In this document: positions 1 through 8,960 of the stretch, in pieces
Numbering within the stretch: the stretch's first letter is position 1
How the letters are laid out: every line of letters begins with the position of its first letter
Assembly (NCBI GenBank): GCA_003242885.1
Contig: QKMZ01000007.1
Location: 153,146-217,145 of the forward strand
Length of the DNA stretch: 64,000 nucleotides
Origin: Candidatus Melainabacteria bacterium
Lineage (GTDB): Bacteria > Cyanobacteriota > Vampirovibrionia > Obscuribacterales > Obscuribacteraceae
Reading direction: 5' to 3'
Program-made: the position numbers and the translations under genes
The notes under the pieces: generated by a model
Told to the model about the DNA's origin: nothing
The model's database searches: none
The model's input: only the letters and a program-made list of their open reading frames with translations

Positions 1-588
1 CCGCCCACTGCTAAACCAGCGGCTTCGCCGCCGCCTGTTGTCGATAAAGAGCCAACAAAAGATAAGCGACCTTCCAAAAAGGATCTTGCCACTACTTTGC
101 CGGATATCCCGGACAAGCTGCCGCCCGCGGGGGCTCAGACATCAGGCGAATGGCAAAGCTTTGACCCGCAGCAAGGACGTGGGGAGCTGCGGTCGCAGCA
201 GATGCGCCGCTCGCAAGAAAATATGCAGCCCGCTCAGCGTCGTGATTCAGTGGAAATCAGCCGCGATTACACGCGAGACGCGATGCGTACTTCGCACACC
301 CGCGCCCGCGCTTACGGCACAGGAGATCCGCGGCAGAGCGGCTCCAGGTACTCGAGAATCAGGTACGAAGAAAAACCTACTTTTACCGGCCTTGTGATTA
401 AGGCCTTGCTGATCGCGCTTTTTCTAGGACTCTCGCTCGGCGTAGTAACGATGGGTGTTTTCTTCTATTCCGCTGTAAAAGGTGCCCATCCTAACTTGCC
501 GGTCATCAAAGTTGACGAGAGCGAACAAATTAAGCTCGACGACAAACAGGGCGGAGAAAAAGGCGCCCCTGGTTCCAAAAATCAGTAA
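1..588 (+). CDS. C-terminal part of a membrane-anchored protein of unknown function (5' end outside window)
   Basis: The reading frame is open from base 1 and ends with TAA at 586-588, so the true start lies upstream of the window. The visible part is about 195 residues. It begins with a Pro/Lys-rich stretch, continues through a Gln/Arg/Ser-rich hydrophilic region, and has one strong hydrophobic segment near the C-terminus (around bases 391-465, containing ALLIALFLGLSLGVV). A short hydrophilic tail follows. This suggests a single-pass membrane protein with a long disordered region on one side. I do not recognise a family. The TTG at 97 is an internal codon and not a convincing start, because the frame upstream of it has the same composition. 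Confidence 0.6.
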   Translation, partial: PPTAKPAASPPPVVDKEPTKDKRPSKKDLATTLPDIPDKLPPAGAQTSGEWQSFDPQQGRGELRSQQMRRSQENMQPAQRRDSVEISRDYTRDAMRTSHTRARAYGTGDPRQSGSRYSRIRYEEKPTFTGLVIKALLIALFLGLSLGVVTMGVFFYSAVKGAHPNLPVIKVDESEQIKLDDKQGGEKGAPGSKNQ

Positions 589-750
589 ACACTATAAGCC
601 GCAGCTTGTCGCGTTTTATCTAAACTTTACGGATGGCAAGGTGGCGTGGCAGGGTTGTCTGATTCCGGCTATCATTCTTAACTGATGGATCGTTTGGACA
701 AAGAACCACGCGCGCGCGGCAGCGGCGCGCCTATTAAGCACTGAGGAAAC

Positions 751-3700
751 ATGGCTACCCAAGGAAAACTCTTGAAAAAAGGCAGCGCTTCAACCAAGTC
801 GACAGGCAAGACTACCAGCAAAACAACAGGCAAAACCGCAGGCAAAGAAGCCGGAAATATCAGCACTAAGACAGCCAAAACCGCCGCCATCACGATCAAG
901 ACGGTCGGGGTAAAGAAGGATACTAAAGGCAAAAATGGCGCCCAAGGCAGTGCTGACGCAGCCAACGGCAGAAATTCGACCGAAAAGAGCGTGAAAGTTA
1001 AAAACCTAACTTGCAGTATATACACAGAAAACGCTACATTCACTGTCGACCAATCGAAAGAATTCAGCCCTTTTGGTGAAACACGCAGAGTCGATATGAG
1101 CGACAAAATTACCGTTCGTGGTGCCAGACAGCACAACCTCAAGAATATTGGCATCGATATACCGAAGAACAAGCTCGTCGTAGTCACCGGCGTCAGCGGC
1201 TCCGGAAAGTCTTCATTGGCATTCGATACGATTTTTGCTGAAGGGCAAAGACGTTATGTCGAGTCATTGTCGGCATATGCGCGCCAATTCCTCGGTCAGT
1301 TGGACAAACCTGATGTCGATGCTATCGAAGGATTATCACCGGCAATTTCTATTGACCAGAAATCGACCAGCCACAACCCGCGCTCGACGGTCGGCACGGT
1401 CACCGAAATTTATGACTACATGCGTCTTCTCTATGCGCGCACAGGGATTCCGCATTGTCCGGAATGCGACAGCTTGATCAATCCGCAAACGATCGACCAG
1501 ATCGTTGATCAAGTTTTGGCACTCCCAGAAGGCACCAAGATTCAAATACTTGCCCCCATTGTCAGCGGACGAAAGGGTGAGTATCAGTCGCTTTTCGATG
1601 ACTTGCGCAAAGAAGGTTTTGTGCGTATTCGCATCGATGGCGAAACCCTTCAATTGGAAGACGAGATCAAGCTCGATAAAAACAAAAAGCATAATATCGA
1701 GCTGGTCATCGACCGTTTGGTTGTTCGCTCGACTATACAGTCGAGGCTGGCTGATTCGTTGGCTCTTGCCCTTAAGTGGGGAAAATCTATTGCGCTTGTC
1801 GATATGGGTGAGAAGCAATTGTTGTTTTCGGAAAAACTGGCTTGTGCTAATTGCAATGTCAGCTTCCAGGAAATTTCTCCGCGTATCTTTTCTTTCAACA
1901 GCCCCTATGGAGCTTGCCCTGACTGCCATGGACTCGGTTCTACCTTTGAGGTAAACCCGCGTCTGGTGGTTCCGGATCCCAAAAAGTCTTTGAGTGAAGG
2001 CGCCGTCTATCCGTGGGCGAAAACCAGCAATCCGTATTACGAGCAAATTCTCGAATCTGTTGCCAAACACTTCAAATTCTCGATGAAGGTGCCGTTTTCT
2101 GAATTAAGCAAAGCGCACCAAGAAATTATTCTGTACGGTACAGGAGAAGAGAGAATAAAACTTCGGCACGAGTCTTATGATGCCCGCGAAATGTGGGAGT
2201 ACAAGAAACCCTTCGAAGGCATTATCAACAACCTCAAGCGCCGTCACGAAGAGTCGCAATCCGACCGCGTTCGCCAGGAAATCGAAAATTACATGACGCA
2301 ATTGCCCTGCACCAAATGCGATGGTGCTCGCTTGCGCAAGGAAAGTTTGTCGGTAAAAGTAGGCGGACTTTCGATTGCTACCGTATGCCGTTTGTCTGTT
2401 GCTAAAGCAATTCAGTTTTTCACCGACTTGCCTGACAAAATGAGTGATCGCAATCGAACTATTGCGCATCAGGTTTTGATCGAAATCGGATCTAGATTGC
2501 GTTTTCTCTCAAATGTCGGTCTCGATTACCTGACACTGGAAAGGCAAGCGAATACACTTTCCGGCGGTGAAGCGCAGCGTATTAGATTGGCGACCCAGAT
2601 AGGTTCCGGACTGTCCGGTGTCCTTTATGTTTTGGACGAACCATCTGTCGGTCTGCACCAGAGAGACAACAATCGATTGATCACGACCTTGCAGCATTTG
2701 CGTGACCTGGGCAATACGCTTCTGGTTGTAGAACACGATGAAGACACGATTAGGCAAGCTGATTGGATCATCGATATTGGTCCGGGTGCCGGTGTCCACG
2801 GTGGCTATCTTGTCGCCGAAGGCGGCATGGAAGACATCTGTAATGCATTGGATTCCAAAACCGGCGCTTATCTTTCCGGTCGCAAGCGCATCGAAGTACC
2901 GCGCAAGCGCAGAGCAGGCAACGGCAATGTGATGAAGATCGTCGGCGCGCGGCAAAACAACCTGAAGGGCGTCAATGTAGATATTCCGCTCGGTAAGTTC
3001 GTCGTCGTAACAGGGGTGAGCGGTTCCGGCAAATCGACGCTCGTAAATGATTTGATTTACGAATACATGCGTCACTACTTGCATGGCACTGTTGCTAAGC
3101 CGTCAGGCATCAACAAAATCGAAGGGCTTGATCCCATCGACAAAGTGATCGACATCGATCAGTCACCGATTGGACGCACCCCGCGTTCAAACCCTGCAAC
3201 TTACACCGGCTTGTTCGATGTGATTCGAGAAGTTTTCTCCATGACCAACGAAGCCAAAGCTAGAGGCTATTTGCCAGGACGTTTTTCCTTCAACGTCAAA
3301 GGTGGACGTTGCGAAGCCTGCGGCGGCGAGGGCATGAACGAAATCGAAATGAACTTCTTGCCGTCAGTTTTCGTTAACTGCGAAGTCTGCAAAGGCGCGA
3401 GATACAATCGCGAGACACTGGAAGTGAAGTTCAAGTCTCGCTCCATTGCTGAAGTTCTAGAAATGACTGTTGAGGAAGCTCTCGAGTTTTTCTCAAACAT
3501 ACCAAAGGCGGTCACGAAGTTGACCACAATGATGGATGTCGGGCTCGACTACATCAAGCTCGGTCAGCCTGCCACCACCCTTTCGGGTGGTGAAGCTCAG
3601 CGCGTAAAACTGGCCGAGCAGCTCTCTAAGCGCTCCACCGGCAGAACGCTCTACATTTTAGATGAGCCTACTACCGGACTCTCATTTGCTGATGTGGACA

Positions 3701-3936
3701 AACTATTGCAAGTGCTCAACCGGCTTGTAGACGGCGGCAACACTGTACTCATCATCGAACACAATCTGGACGTCATTAAGCAGGCCGATTGGTTGATCGA
3801 CCTCGGTCCCGAAGGCGGAGAATATGGCGGAACGATTGTCGCAGAAGGGACGCCGGAGGATGTTGCTCAAGTGAAAGGGTCTTATACGGGACAATTCCTG
3901 CAACAGGTGCTCAAAGCGGCGAAGGCGATGGCTTGA
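751..3936 (+). CDS. uvrA: UvrA, excinuclease ABC subunit A, with basic N-terminal extension
   Basis: Damage-recognition ATPase of nucleotide excision repair, acting as a dimer with UvrB. The product is 1061 residues, longer than the usual 940-950. Both ABC modules are present: Walker A GVSGSGKSS near residue 147 and GVSGSGKST at 755, signature LSGGE at 603 and 944, and CxxC zinc-finger pairs (CPEC, CANC/CPDC, CTKC, CEAC/CEVC). The canonical family start corresponds to M116 (base 1096). The first 115 residues are a Lys/Thr/Ala/Gly-rich low-complexity tail. I keep the start at 751 because GAGGA sits 6-7 bases before it, while M116 has only a weak site. The extension could be a non-specific DNA-binding tail. 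Confidence 0.95.
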   Translation: MATQGKLLKKGSASTKSTGKTTSKTTGKTAGKEAGNISTKTAKTAAITIKTVGVKKDTKGKNGAQGSADAANGRNSTEKSVKVKNLTCSIYTENATFTVDQSKEFSPFGETRRVDMSDKITVRGARQHNLKNIGIDIPKNKLVVVTGVSGSGKSSLAFDTIFAEGQRRYVESLSAYARQFLGQLDKPDVDAIEGLSPAISIDQKSTSHNPRSTVGTVTEIYDYMRLLYARTGIPHCPECDSLINPQTIDQIVDQVLALPEGTKIQILAPIVSGRKGEYQSLFDDLRKEGFVRIRIDGETLQLEDEIKLDKNKKHNIELVIDRLVVRSTIQSRLADSLALALKWGKSIALVDMGEKQLLFSEKLACANCNVSFQEISPRIFSFNSPYGACPDCHGLGSTFEVNPRLVVPDPKKSLSEGAVYPWAKTSNPYYEQILESVAKHFKFSMKVPFSELSKAHQEIILYGTGEERIKLRHESYDAREMWEYKKPFEGIINNLKRRHEESQSDRVRQEIENYMTQLPCTKCDGARLRKESLSVKVGGLSIATVCRLSVAKAIQFFTDLPDKMSDRNRTIAHQVLIEIGSRLRFLSNVGLDYLTLERQANTLSGGEAQRIRLATQIGSGLSGVLYVLDEPSVGLHQRDNNRLITTLQHLRDLGNTLLVVEHDEDTIRQADWIIDIGPGAGVHGGYLVAEGGMEDICNALDSKTGAYLSGRKRIEVPRKRRAGNGNVMKIVGARQNNLKGVNVDIPLGKFVVVTGVSGSGKSTLVNDLIYEYMRHYLHGTVAKPSGINKIEGLDPIDKVIDIDQSPIGRTPRSNPATYTGLFDVIREVFSMTNEAKARGYLPGRFSFNVKGGRCEACGGEGMNEIEMNFLPSVFVNCEVCKGARYNRETLEVKFKSRSIAEVLEMTVEEALEFFSNIPKAVTKLTTMMDVGLDYIKLGQPATTLSGGEAQRVKLAEQLSKRSTGRTLYILDEPTTGLSFADVDKLLQVLNRLVDGGNTVLIIEHNLDVIKQADWLIDLGPEGGEYGGTIVAEGTPEDVAQVKGSYTGQFLQQVLKAAKAMA

Positions 3937-4031
3937 GGCTTTGCCTAAAGTTTTTGCCTGGCACTCTTTGCATTTATACGCAGACCCTACAAAAAATTGG
4001 CGTAATACCCACTTCTTAACTTCGGACAAGA

Positions 4032-4646
4032 ATGTTATTCTTGCCAATTGAGTCGCCTATATGGGACTTTCAGGACAGGCTCGATGGAAAAATCGTGAGC
4101 GAAGAAGTCAAACAACCAGGCCCGGCCGATCCGGTTTTTGAAAGCCTGCGTAAGCGTGGTCATCGCATCACGACGCAGCGCGAGACTATCTTGCAGATTT
4201 TTCGCGAGCAGGCTCACGGACATCACTTGTCGGCAGAAGAACTGCATTCGCTGCTCTTGGAGAAGGGCTCCAATGTGAGCTTGGCGACTGCTTACCGTAC
4301 ATTGAAACTGCTGTCGTCGCTCGGACTGCTTCGCGAATTGGATTTCGCAGAAGGTCACAAGCACTACGAGCTTAAGCAAGATACTCTGCCGCACCAGCAT
4401 ATTATCTGCATAGGCTGCAATGTCACCATTGAATTTGAAGATCACTTTCTTGAGGAAGCTGGTCAGAAAATCGGTGCCAGACACAATTTTGAAGTCATTG
4501 ACGCTCAATTCAAGATTTTTGGGCTCTGTCCCACTTGCAAGGAAACACAGAAGAAGTCGGGGCAAATGCCCTCGCGTATGCAGTCCGAACGTGAACGGCT
4601 GCGAGCAGGAAGACGTCTTAAGGACGGCTCCGGCGACAAAGCATAA
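4032..4646 (+). CDS. fur: Fur-family metal-responsive transcriptional regulator
   Basis: Winged-helix repressor of the Fur/Zur/PerR family that senses iron, zinc or peroxide. The DNA-binding half contains RGHRITTQRETIL and the recognition-helix region SLATAYRTLKLL. The dimerisation half has HQHIICIGC followed by CPTC, giving the two CxxC pairs of the structural zinc site. The C-terminus is a basic tail of about 30 residues beyond the last CxxC. A GTG at 4095 (residue 22) is an alternative start; neither site has a strong Shine-Dalgarno, and the family domain begins after it. The gene lies 25 bases before a FeoA-domain gene on the same strand, which favours iron as the sensed metal, but Zur or PerR cannot be excluded from sequence alone. 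Confidence 0.85.
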   Translation: MLFLPIESPIWDFQDRLDGKIVSEEVKQPGPADPVFESLRKRGHRITTQRETILQIFREQAHGHHLSAEELHSLLLEKGSNVSLATAYRTLKLLSSLGLLRELDFAEGHKHYELKQDTLPHQHIICIGCNVTIEFEDHFLEEAGQKIGARHNFEVIDAQFKIFGLCPTCKETQKKSGQMPSRMQSERERLRAGRRLKDGSGDKA

Positions 4647-4671
4647 GAATTTGAAAGATAAGAGCTGAATT

Positions 4672-4911
4672 ATGGATCTGGAAGCAAAAACTCTCACTTT
4701 GTCCGAAGCCAAGCAAGGACAGAAACTTATGGTCGTAAACACCATAGGCGAAGAGATAACCATGCAGGCTCTGCGCTTCGGAATATCACAAGGTGCAGAG
4801 CTGACGATCGAGAAGAGCATCAAGGGTGGACCGGTCATTGTCGTTCGCAATCACCTGGAGATTGCCATAGGGCGGGCACTGGCTGAAGCTATCGAAGTCA
4901 AATATCTCTAA
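4672..4911 (+). CDS. feoA: FeoA-domain protein
   Basis: Small SH3-like FeoA-domain protein of 79 residues, the usual size of stand-alone FeoA, which assists the ferrous iron transporter FeoB. The opening TLSEAKQGQKLMVV and the central GITQG-like turn (here RFGISQGAELTI), followed by GGPVIV and EIAIGRALAE, match the family pattern. An AAGAG element lies about 9 bases before the ATG. It follows the Fur-family gene by 25 bases and is itself followed 16 bases later by a zinc-ribbon gene, so the three probably form one transcript. No FeoB is present in the window, so its partner must be elsewhere or the domain serves another role. Confidence 0.8.
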   Translation: MDLEAKTLTLSEAKQGQKLMVVNTIGEEITMQALRFGISQGAELTIEKSIKGGPVIVVRNHLEIAIGRALAEAIEVKYL

Positions 4912-4927
4912 GGGTGGCTTGCTCAAT

Positions 4928-5251
4928 ATGTCTGAGTCCGGAAAAGCCAAAACCAGCGATATACCGTTTGTTCTCAAAAAGGAGATCGCCTGCCCTCATT
5001 GCAACCTTGCCATAGAGGTGCCGCCTGGCGGGCTTTTGAGTCGCAGTTGCGCTCGCTGTAACGGGCAGCTGCCTGAGACGAGTGATTGCAGTTCAAGCGG
5101 TTCGAGCTGCTTCAGCTGCTTGAAAGCCGTAGGGGCATCCAGCACGCCTTGCCATGAAGATGTGGCAGAGACCCCCTTGAATAGTGAGGAAAGCTCGTTA
5201 AATGTGGTACAGAGAATTTGGAATTACGTCACACGGCGTTCTTCGTTGTGA
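4928..5251 (+). CDS. Small cysteine-rich zinc-ribbon protein
   Basis: A 107-residue protein with CPHC and CARC pairs near the N-terminus, which look like a zinc ribbon, then further cysteines (CFSC and single Cys) in a Ser-rich stretch. The C-terminal third is polar with a short amphipathic end. The start is placed at ATG 4928 because AGGGTGG lies 11 bases upstream; the in-frame TTG at 4919 is inside that ribosome-binding region. It is the third gene of the Fur-FeoA cluster, so a role in metal handling or in sensing is possible. I recognise no named family. Confidence 0.65.
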   Translation: MSESGKAKTSDIPFVLKKEIACPHCNLAIEVPPGGLLSRSCARCNGQLPETSDCSSSGSSCFSCLKAVGASSTPCHEDVAETPLNSEESSLNVVQRIWNYVTRRSSL

Positions 5252-5430
5252 TGCTGTGATGCCTGCAAAGCTCCGTTTGGCGCGGTTGTCCTGTAAGATA
5301 AGACTTGAAACCCTCTTGCGCGAGGAACGAGATCTCTGAACGCGAGCAAAGCGGTTAGCCTGTCATAAATTCAGCCCTTTGCGCAGTGACCTCGCGCCTG
5401 GCACGAAAAAAAAGGAAGCATAGGCTCTCA

Positions 5431-6498
5431 ATGAGCAAGCCACTCAATCCCTGGAAACTCTCTGGATATAAGCCCGGTCAGAACGTGGTCTGCAGGATCA
5501 TGAATGCTGAGCCGGGTGGATATGCAGTGCTTATTCCAAAGGATAATCTGCCGGGGTTTCTTCCTACCCAGGAGCGCCTGCGCCTGGGGGACGAAGTTTT
5601 AGCCACTTTCGTCTGCGTTCACAATAACCGTATCCTTCTTTCCGCGCGTTTTTCGACCAGCAATCAGGCGGTCCAAGGCGCCCCCTCGACTCAAACAGTC
5701 AAGTGGGAAGAACAACTCGACAGCATCAACCAGGCGCCGGATCCCAACCAGCCTCAACAACCTGGACCCGACGCTGACCAGGCTTTCAGCATTTGGGCTT
5801 CTCAACAACCAACACGTAAGTTCCATTTAAAACGCGCCATTGACCTGATTTTGCCGCCGATTCATGTGGACAGCCTCAATCAATTCAAAATCGCCGATTA
5901 TGACCTGGAATGGTTAATCACCGACCTTGAAGGTGGAATGCGCACCGGGTGCGTCAAAGCCTCGTCTGAAGACCGCCTCTCGCGCGCTGCAATGCTGCTC
6001 TATCGCGGACGCGCCGTCGGTTGCATTTACGGCTGCAAGTCCATGCCCGATACGCTGCCGACCGAGCAATCTCTTCAGACAATGCTTACTGATTTGTCAT
6101 TGCCTGAGACGAAGGTGATGATTTACGACCTGCCGGAAAATGTCACTTTGGCGATGTCTGCGCTATTTCTTGGTTATCCTGTAACTCGTTCTGATGATTA
6201 CGATGCGCGTTCATACATGGACTATATTTGCAGCTGGTTTGAGAGCAAGGGCCAAACAGCTTGTCTGGCAATCTCCTTAAAACAGACGATGGCCACGTGT
6301 CTAGTGTTCATCTATAAAGGTCAGTTCTGCGGCGCCTTCTACGTCGAAGATCAGAAATTTACTCAAGACAAACAGTTCGTTTATGAACTCTTGCGCAACG
6401 ATCCAAACTCCAGCGTAGAGGCAAGTATCTTGCCGCCAGAGATGACATCATCTGCGGTGCGCTTCGGATTTAGCTTGAGCATGGCTCGCAAAGCCTAA
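5431..6498 (+). CDS. S1-like domain protein with duplicated C-terminal domain
   Basis: A 355-residue protein. The first 65 or so residues look like an S1/OB-fold RNA-binding domain (YKPGQNVVCRIMNAEPGGY, then DEVLATFVCVHNNRILLS). A Gln/Pro linker follows. The remainder seems to contain two copies of a domain with the pattern of a hydrophobic strand plus YRGRAVGCIYG in the first copy and YKGQFCGAFYV in the second, reminiscent of DUF4388/PATAN-type domains seen in signalling proteins. The start is ATG 5431, with AAGGAAG about 13 bases upstream; a GTG at 5386 would add 15 basic residues and is less likely. No enzyme motif is visible. Confidence 0.6.
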   Translation: MSKPLNPWKLSGYKPGQNVVCRIMNAEPGGYAVLIPKDNLPGFLPTQERLRLGDEVLATFVCVHNNRILLSARFSTSNQAVQGAPSTQTVKWEEQLDSINQAPDPNQPQQPGPDADQAFSIWASQQPTRKFHLKRAIDLILPPIHVDSLNQFKIADYDLEWLITDLEGGMRTGCVKASSEDRLSRAAMLLYRGRAVGCIYGCKSMPDTLPTEQSLQTMLTDLSLPETKVMIYDLPENVTLAMSALFLGYPVTRSDDYDARSYMDYICSWFESKGQTACLAISLKQTMATCLVFIYKGQFCGAFYVEDQKFTQDKQFVYELLRNDPNSSVEASILPPEMTSSAVRFGFSLSMARKA

Positions 6499-6597
6499 TG
6501 TAAGAGGGGCGACGCCGCGCGTCGGCCGCTTTTGTCGCATATATTCTCCAGTCTTGTTTTGATATAAGGCGCATGAAATGCGTCCCTTAAAGTCCCA

Positions 6598-6628
6598 CAA
6601 AAAAAACGAGCGCATTGCTGCGCCCGTT
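6598..6628 (-). terminator. Rho-independent terminator for the RNase E/G gene
   Basis: On the minus strand the sequence reads AACGGGCGC, loop agcaat, GCGCTCGTT, then a run of T. The stem is nine pairs with one G-T wobble. It lies about 54 bases past the stop codon of the gene at 6682-8871. Confidence 0.7.
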
Positions 6629-6681
6629 AGAGTTTTCACTCGGTTTGATCTGCGCTCTGCAGGCAGTTTCAATCAACCAAA

Positions 6682-8871
6682 TCAGTCTTGCTGATCGGAT
6701 TCTTCATCTGAAGACGGTGCTGCCAGCGTGAGCTGAGTGTACTGCTCCTGATTGGCATCGCTTTCATGTGCGCCTTGCTCTACGTCTTGTCCGTTAGAAG
6801 GTGATTCAAACGGCTTCTCGTAGTTGAAGGTGTTGTTTGTGAAAGCACTTTGGAATGCACTGTCTTCGCTTCCATTGCTGTATCCATGGGATTCACCATG
6901 GCTATCGGAAGTATCTTGTTGATCCTCTTCCGGTTTTGCTTTCGGCTTTAAGCGATAGATGCCAGTGATCGGATCGATTTCCGTTGCCGGTTCTTCCTCG
7001 ACTTCCTCTACCACTTGTTCTTGATGAGCTTCGCTGTGTGAATCGTGATGAGAGTGCTCTGATTCTTCGATCAAAGAATCAGAATGCTCGGTAAGCACAG
7101 GTCTTTCGGCATCAGTATCGATAACGAAAATGGTCTCGGTTTCTTCGTGTTCGCTATCATCGTCATCAGCGCCTGCATCGGAAGAAGAGCTAGATTCGCC
7201 CATCTCGTTGAACACTCGCTCCACGGCAGAAATGCTTTCGTCGAGTTCGTGAAAGGCACTGTCGTCTTCGACGAGACTTTCTTCTACCAGTGAAGAAGGC
7301 GGAGCGAAACTTTCTGTGTGCAGTTCAACAACTTCTTCGCTATCGACTACATCACCTTCAGATTCATCATCTTCTTCTATGCGGTTGAAGGCACCGTGTT
7401 TGAGTGCTTGCTTGCTGTGTTTGTCATCAAGAAGATCATCCGGAACTTGATCGAGAATTTCTTCAGGAACAAATGGCATCGCGTCTTCGAAGCTCTCTTG
7501 CGATTCTTCAACATCGACGGTCGGAACTACACGTCCACCCATGGCTGTGGCGGCGCGAAGGACAGAGCCACCTCTGCTTTGTGAATTGCGTCTTTGATTT
7601 TGACGGCTGGATTTAGAAGTATCTTCTTCGGCAGCACGGAAGGCAATAACTGTCTTATGTGAGCCGTGTCCGATTTCCAGGGTCGGGGTAACGCCAATAC
7701 CATGGCAGTGCGTGCAATGCACTGTGAAGAGTTCTCTCAAACTTTGACCTTGTCTTCTGCGAGTCAGTTCAACCAGACCGAGGTCTGACAATTGTCCGAT
7801 TTGTGGCTTGGCTCGGTCTTCTTCCAGAGCACGCTGGAAATTTTCCAACACTTGCTGCTGATCTTTGCGGCTGTCCATATCGATGAAGTCGACAATCACC
7901 ATGCCGCCGATGTTGCGCAGTCTCAGTTGTCTTGAAATTTCTTGAGCAGCTTCCAAGTTGGTGCGTCTTACAGTTTCGGCTTGCGTTCTGGAAGAAGTGA
8001 ATCTTCCGGAGTTGACGTCGATAACAGTCAATGCTTCGGTCGGTTGGATATTCAAGTGACCGCCGGAAGGCAGTTCTACGCGGTCGGAAAGTGCCGCCTC
8101 GATTTCTCTGTCTACGCCTTTCGAGACAAGCAAGCTACTGTCGCCGGCATGAGCCAACACTTTAGTTTGCCTGCTTGCCCAACCTTCCAGGTATTCGGCA
8201 GCGCGTCTTTGTCCGTCCGGCGAATCGACGATGATTTCTTGAACATCGTGTGAGTAGGCATCACGGATGACGCGGTAAAGCAAATCTTGGTCGCGATAGA
8301 TGAGCGCCGGTCCGATTGCAGCTTCTGCTTCGGATACAACGGTTTGCCATCTGTCCCAGAGCAACTCGAAATCATCGAATAGCTCGTTTTCGTTTTGTCC
8401 TTTGGCTTCAGTTCTGATTATTAGACCGACGCCAGGTGGTTTCATCAAGTTGACTGTTGCTTTGAGGCGCGCTCTTTCTCTGGCTTCCGAGATGCGGCGG
8501 GAAATTGAAACCCCACGCTCTTCAGGAACCAATACTAGGAAGCGTCCGGGCAAACTGATCGCTGTCGAAACGCGCGGTCCTTTATGACCGGTCGGCTCTT
8601 TGGTGATTTGAACCAGCAATTTTTGCTTCGGCACCAAACGTTCTTTTAATGGACCTTGTCCAGGAACATCGTTGGCGTGAAGGAAGCCCATTTTGTCTTT
8701 GCCAAGATTGACGAAGGCAGCATCGATGCCGGGCAGAATGTTTTCCACAACCGCCGTGTATATATCACCCAGGAGCAATTCGCCACGATTAACGAAGAAT
8801 TCCACCACTCGTTCGTTTTCGAGAATGGCTCCGATATTGTCGTGTTCTGAAATAACTAGTGACCTTTTCAT
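6682..8871 (-). CDS. rne: Ribonuclease E/G family endoribonuclease
   Basis: Single-strand-specific endoribonuclease that initiates mRNA decay and processes rRNA and tRNA. The catalytic part covers roughly residues 1-420: an N-terminal RNase H-like piece with an inserted S1 domain (GDIYTAVVENILPGIDAAFVN), the acidic catalytic motifs DVNSGRFT and VDFIDMDSR, and the zinc-link CTHC at residues 386 and 389. From about residue 425 on the protein is a long acidic, His/Glu/Asp-rich disordered tail of some 300 residues, resembling the scaffold tail of RNase E and lacking in short RNase G. A good AGAGGAG site precedes the ATG. It is downstream of the radical-SAM gene with 89 bases between, and probably shares its transcript. 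Confidence 0.92.
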   Translation of the reverse strand: MKRSLVISEHDNIGAILENERVVEFFVNRGELLLGDIYTAVVENILPGIDAAFVNLGKDKMGFLHANDVPGQGPLKERLVPKQKLLVQITKEPTGHKGPRVSTAISLPGRFLVLVPEERGVSISRRISEARERARLKATVNLMKPPGVGLIIRTEAKGQNENELFDDFELLWDRWQTVVSEAEAAIGPALIYRDQDLLYRVIRDAYSHDVQEIIVDSPDGQRRAAEYLEGWASRQTKVLAHAGDSSLLVSKGVDREIEAALSDRVELPSGGHLNIQPTEALTVIDVNSGRFTSSRTQAETVRRTNLEAAQEISRQLRLRNIGGMVIVDFIDMDSRKDQQQVLENFQRALEEDRAKPQIGQLSDLGLVELTRRRQGQSLRELFTVHCTHCHGIGVTPTLEIGHGSHKTVIAFRAAEEDTSKSSRQNQRRNSQSRGGSVLRAATAMGGRVVPTVDVEESQESFEDAMPFVPEEILDQVPDDLLDDKHSKQALKHGAFNRIEEDDESEGDVVDSEEVVELHTESFAPPSSLVEESLVEDDSAFHELDESISAVERVFNEMGESSSSSDAGADDDDSEHEETETIFVIDTDAERPVLTEHSDSLIEESEHSHHDSHSEAHQEQVVEEVEEEPATEIDPITGIYRLKPKAKPEEDQQDTSDSHGESHGYSNGSEDSAFQSAFTNNTFNYEKPFESPSNGQDVEQGAHESDANQEQYTQLTLAAPSSDEESDQQD

Positions 8872-8960
8872 AAGACTCCTCTTTGTCTTGTCTGAAATTT
8901 TCGGGGGCTGGTGGTGTCAGGCACCGCCTATGGTTATGAGTATTGGATACCGCCCCGTGT

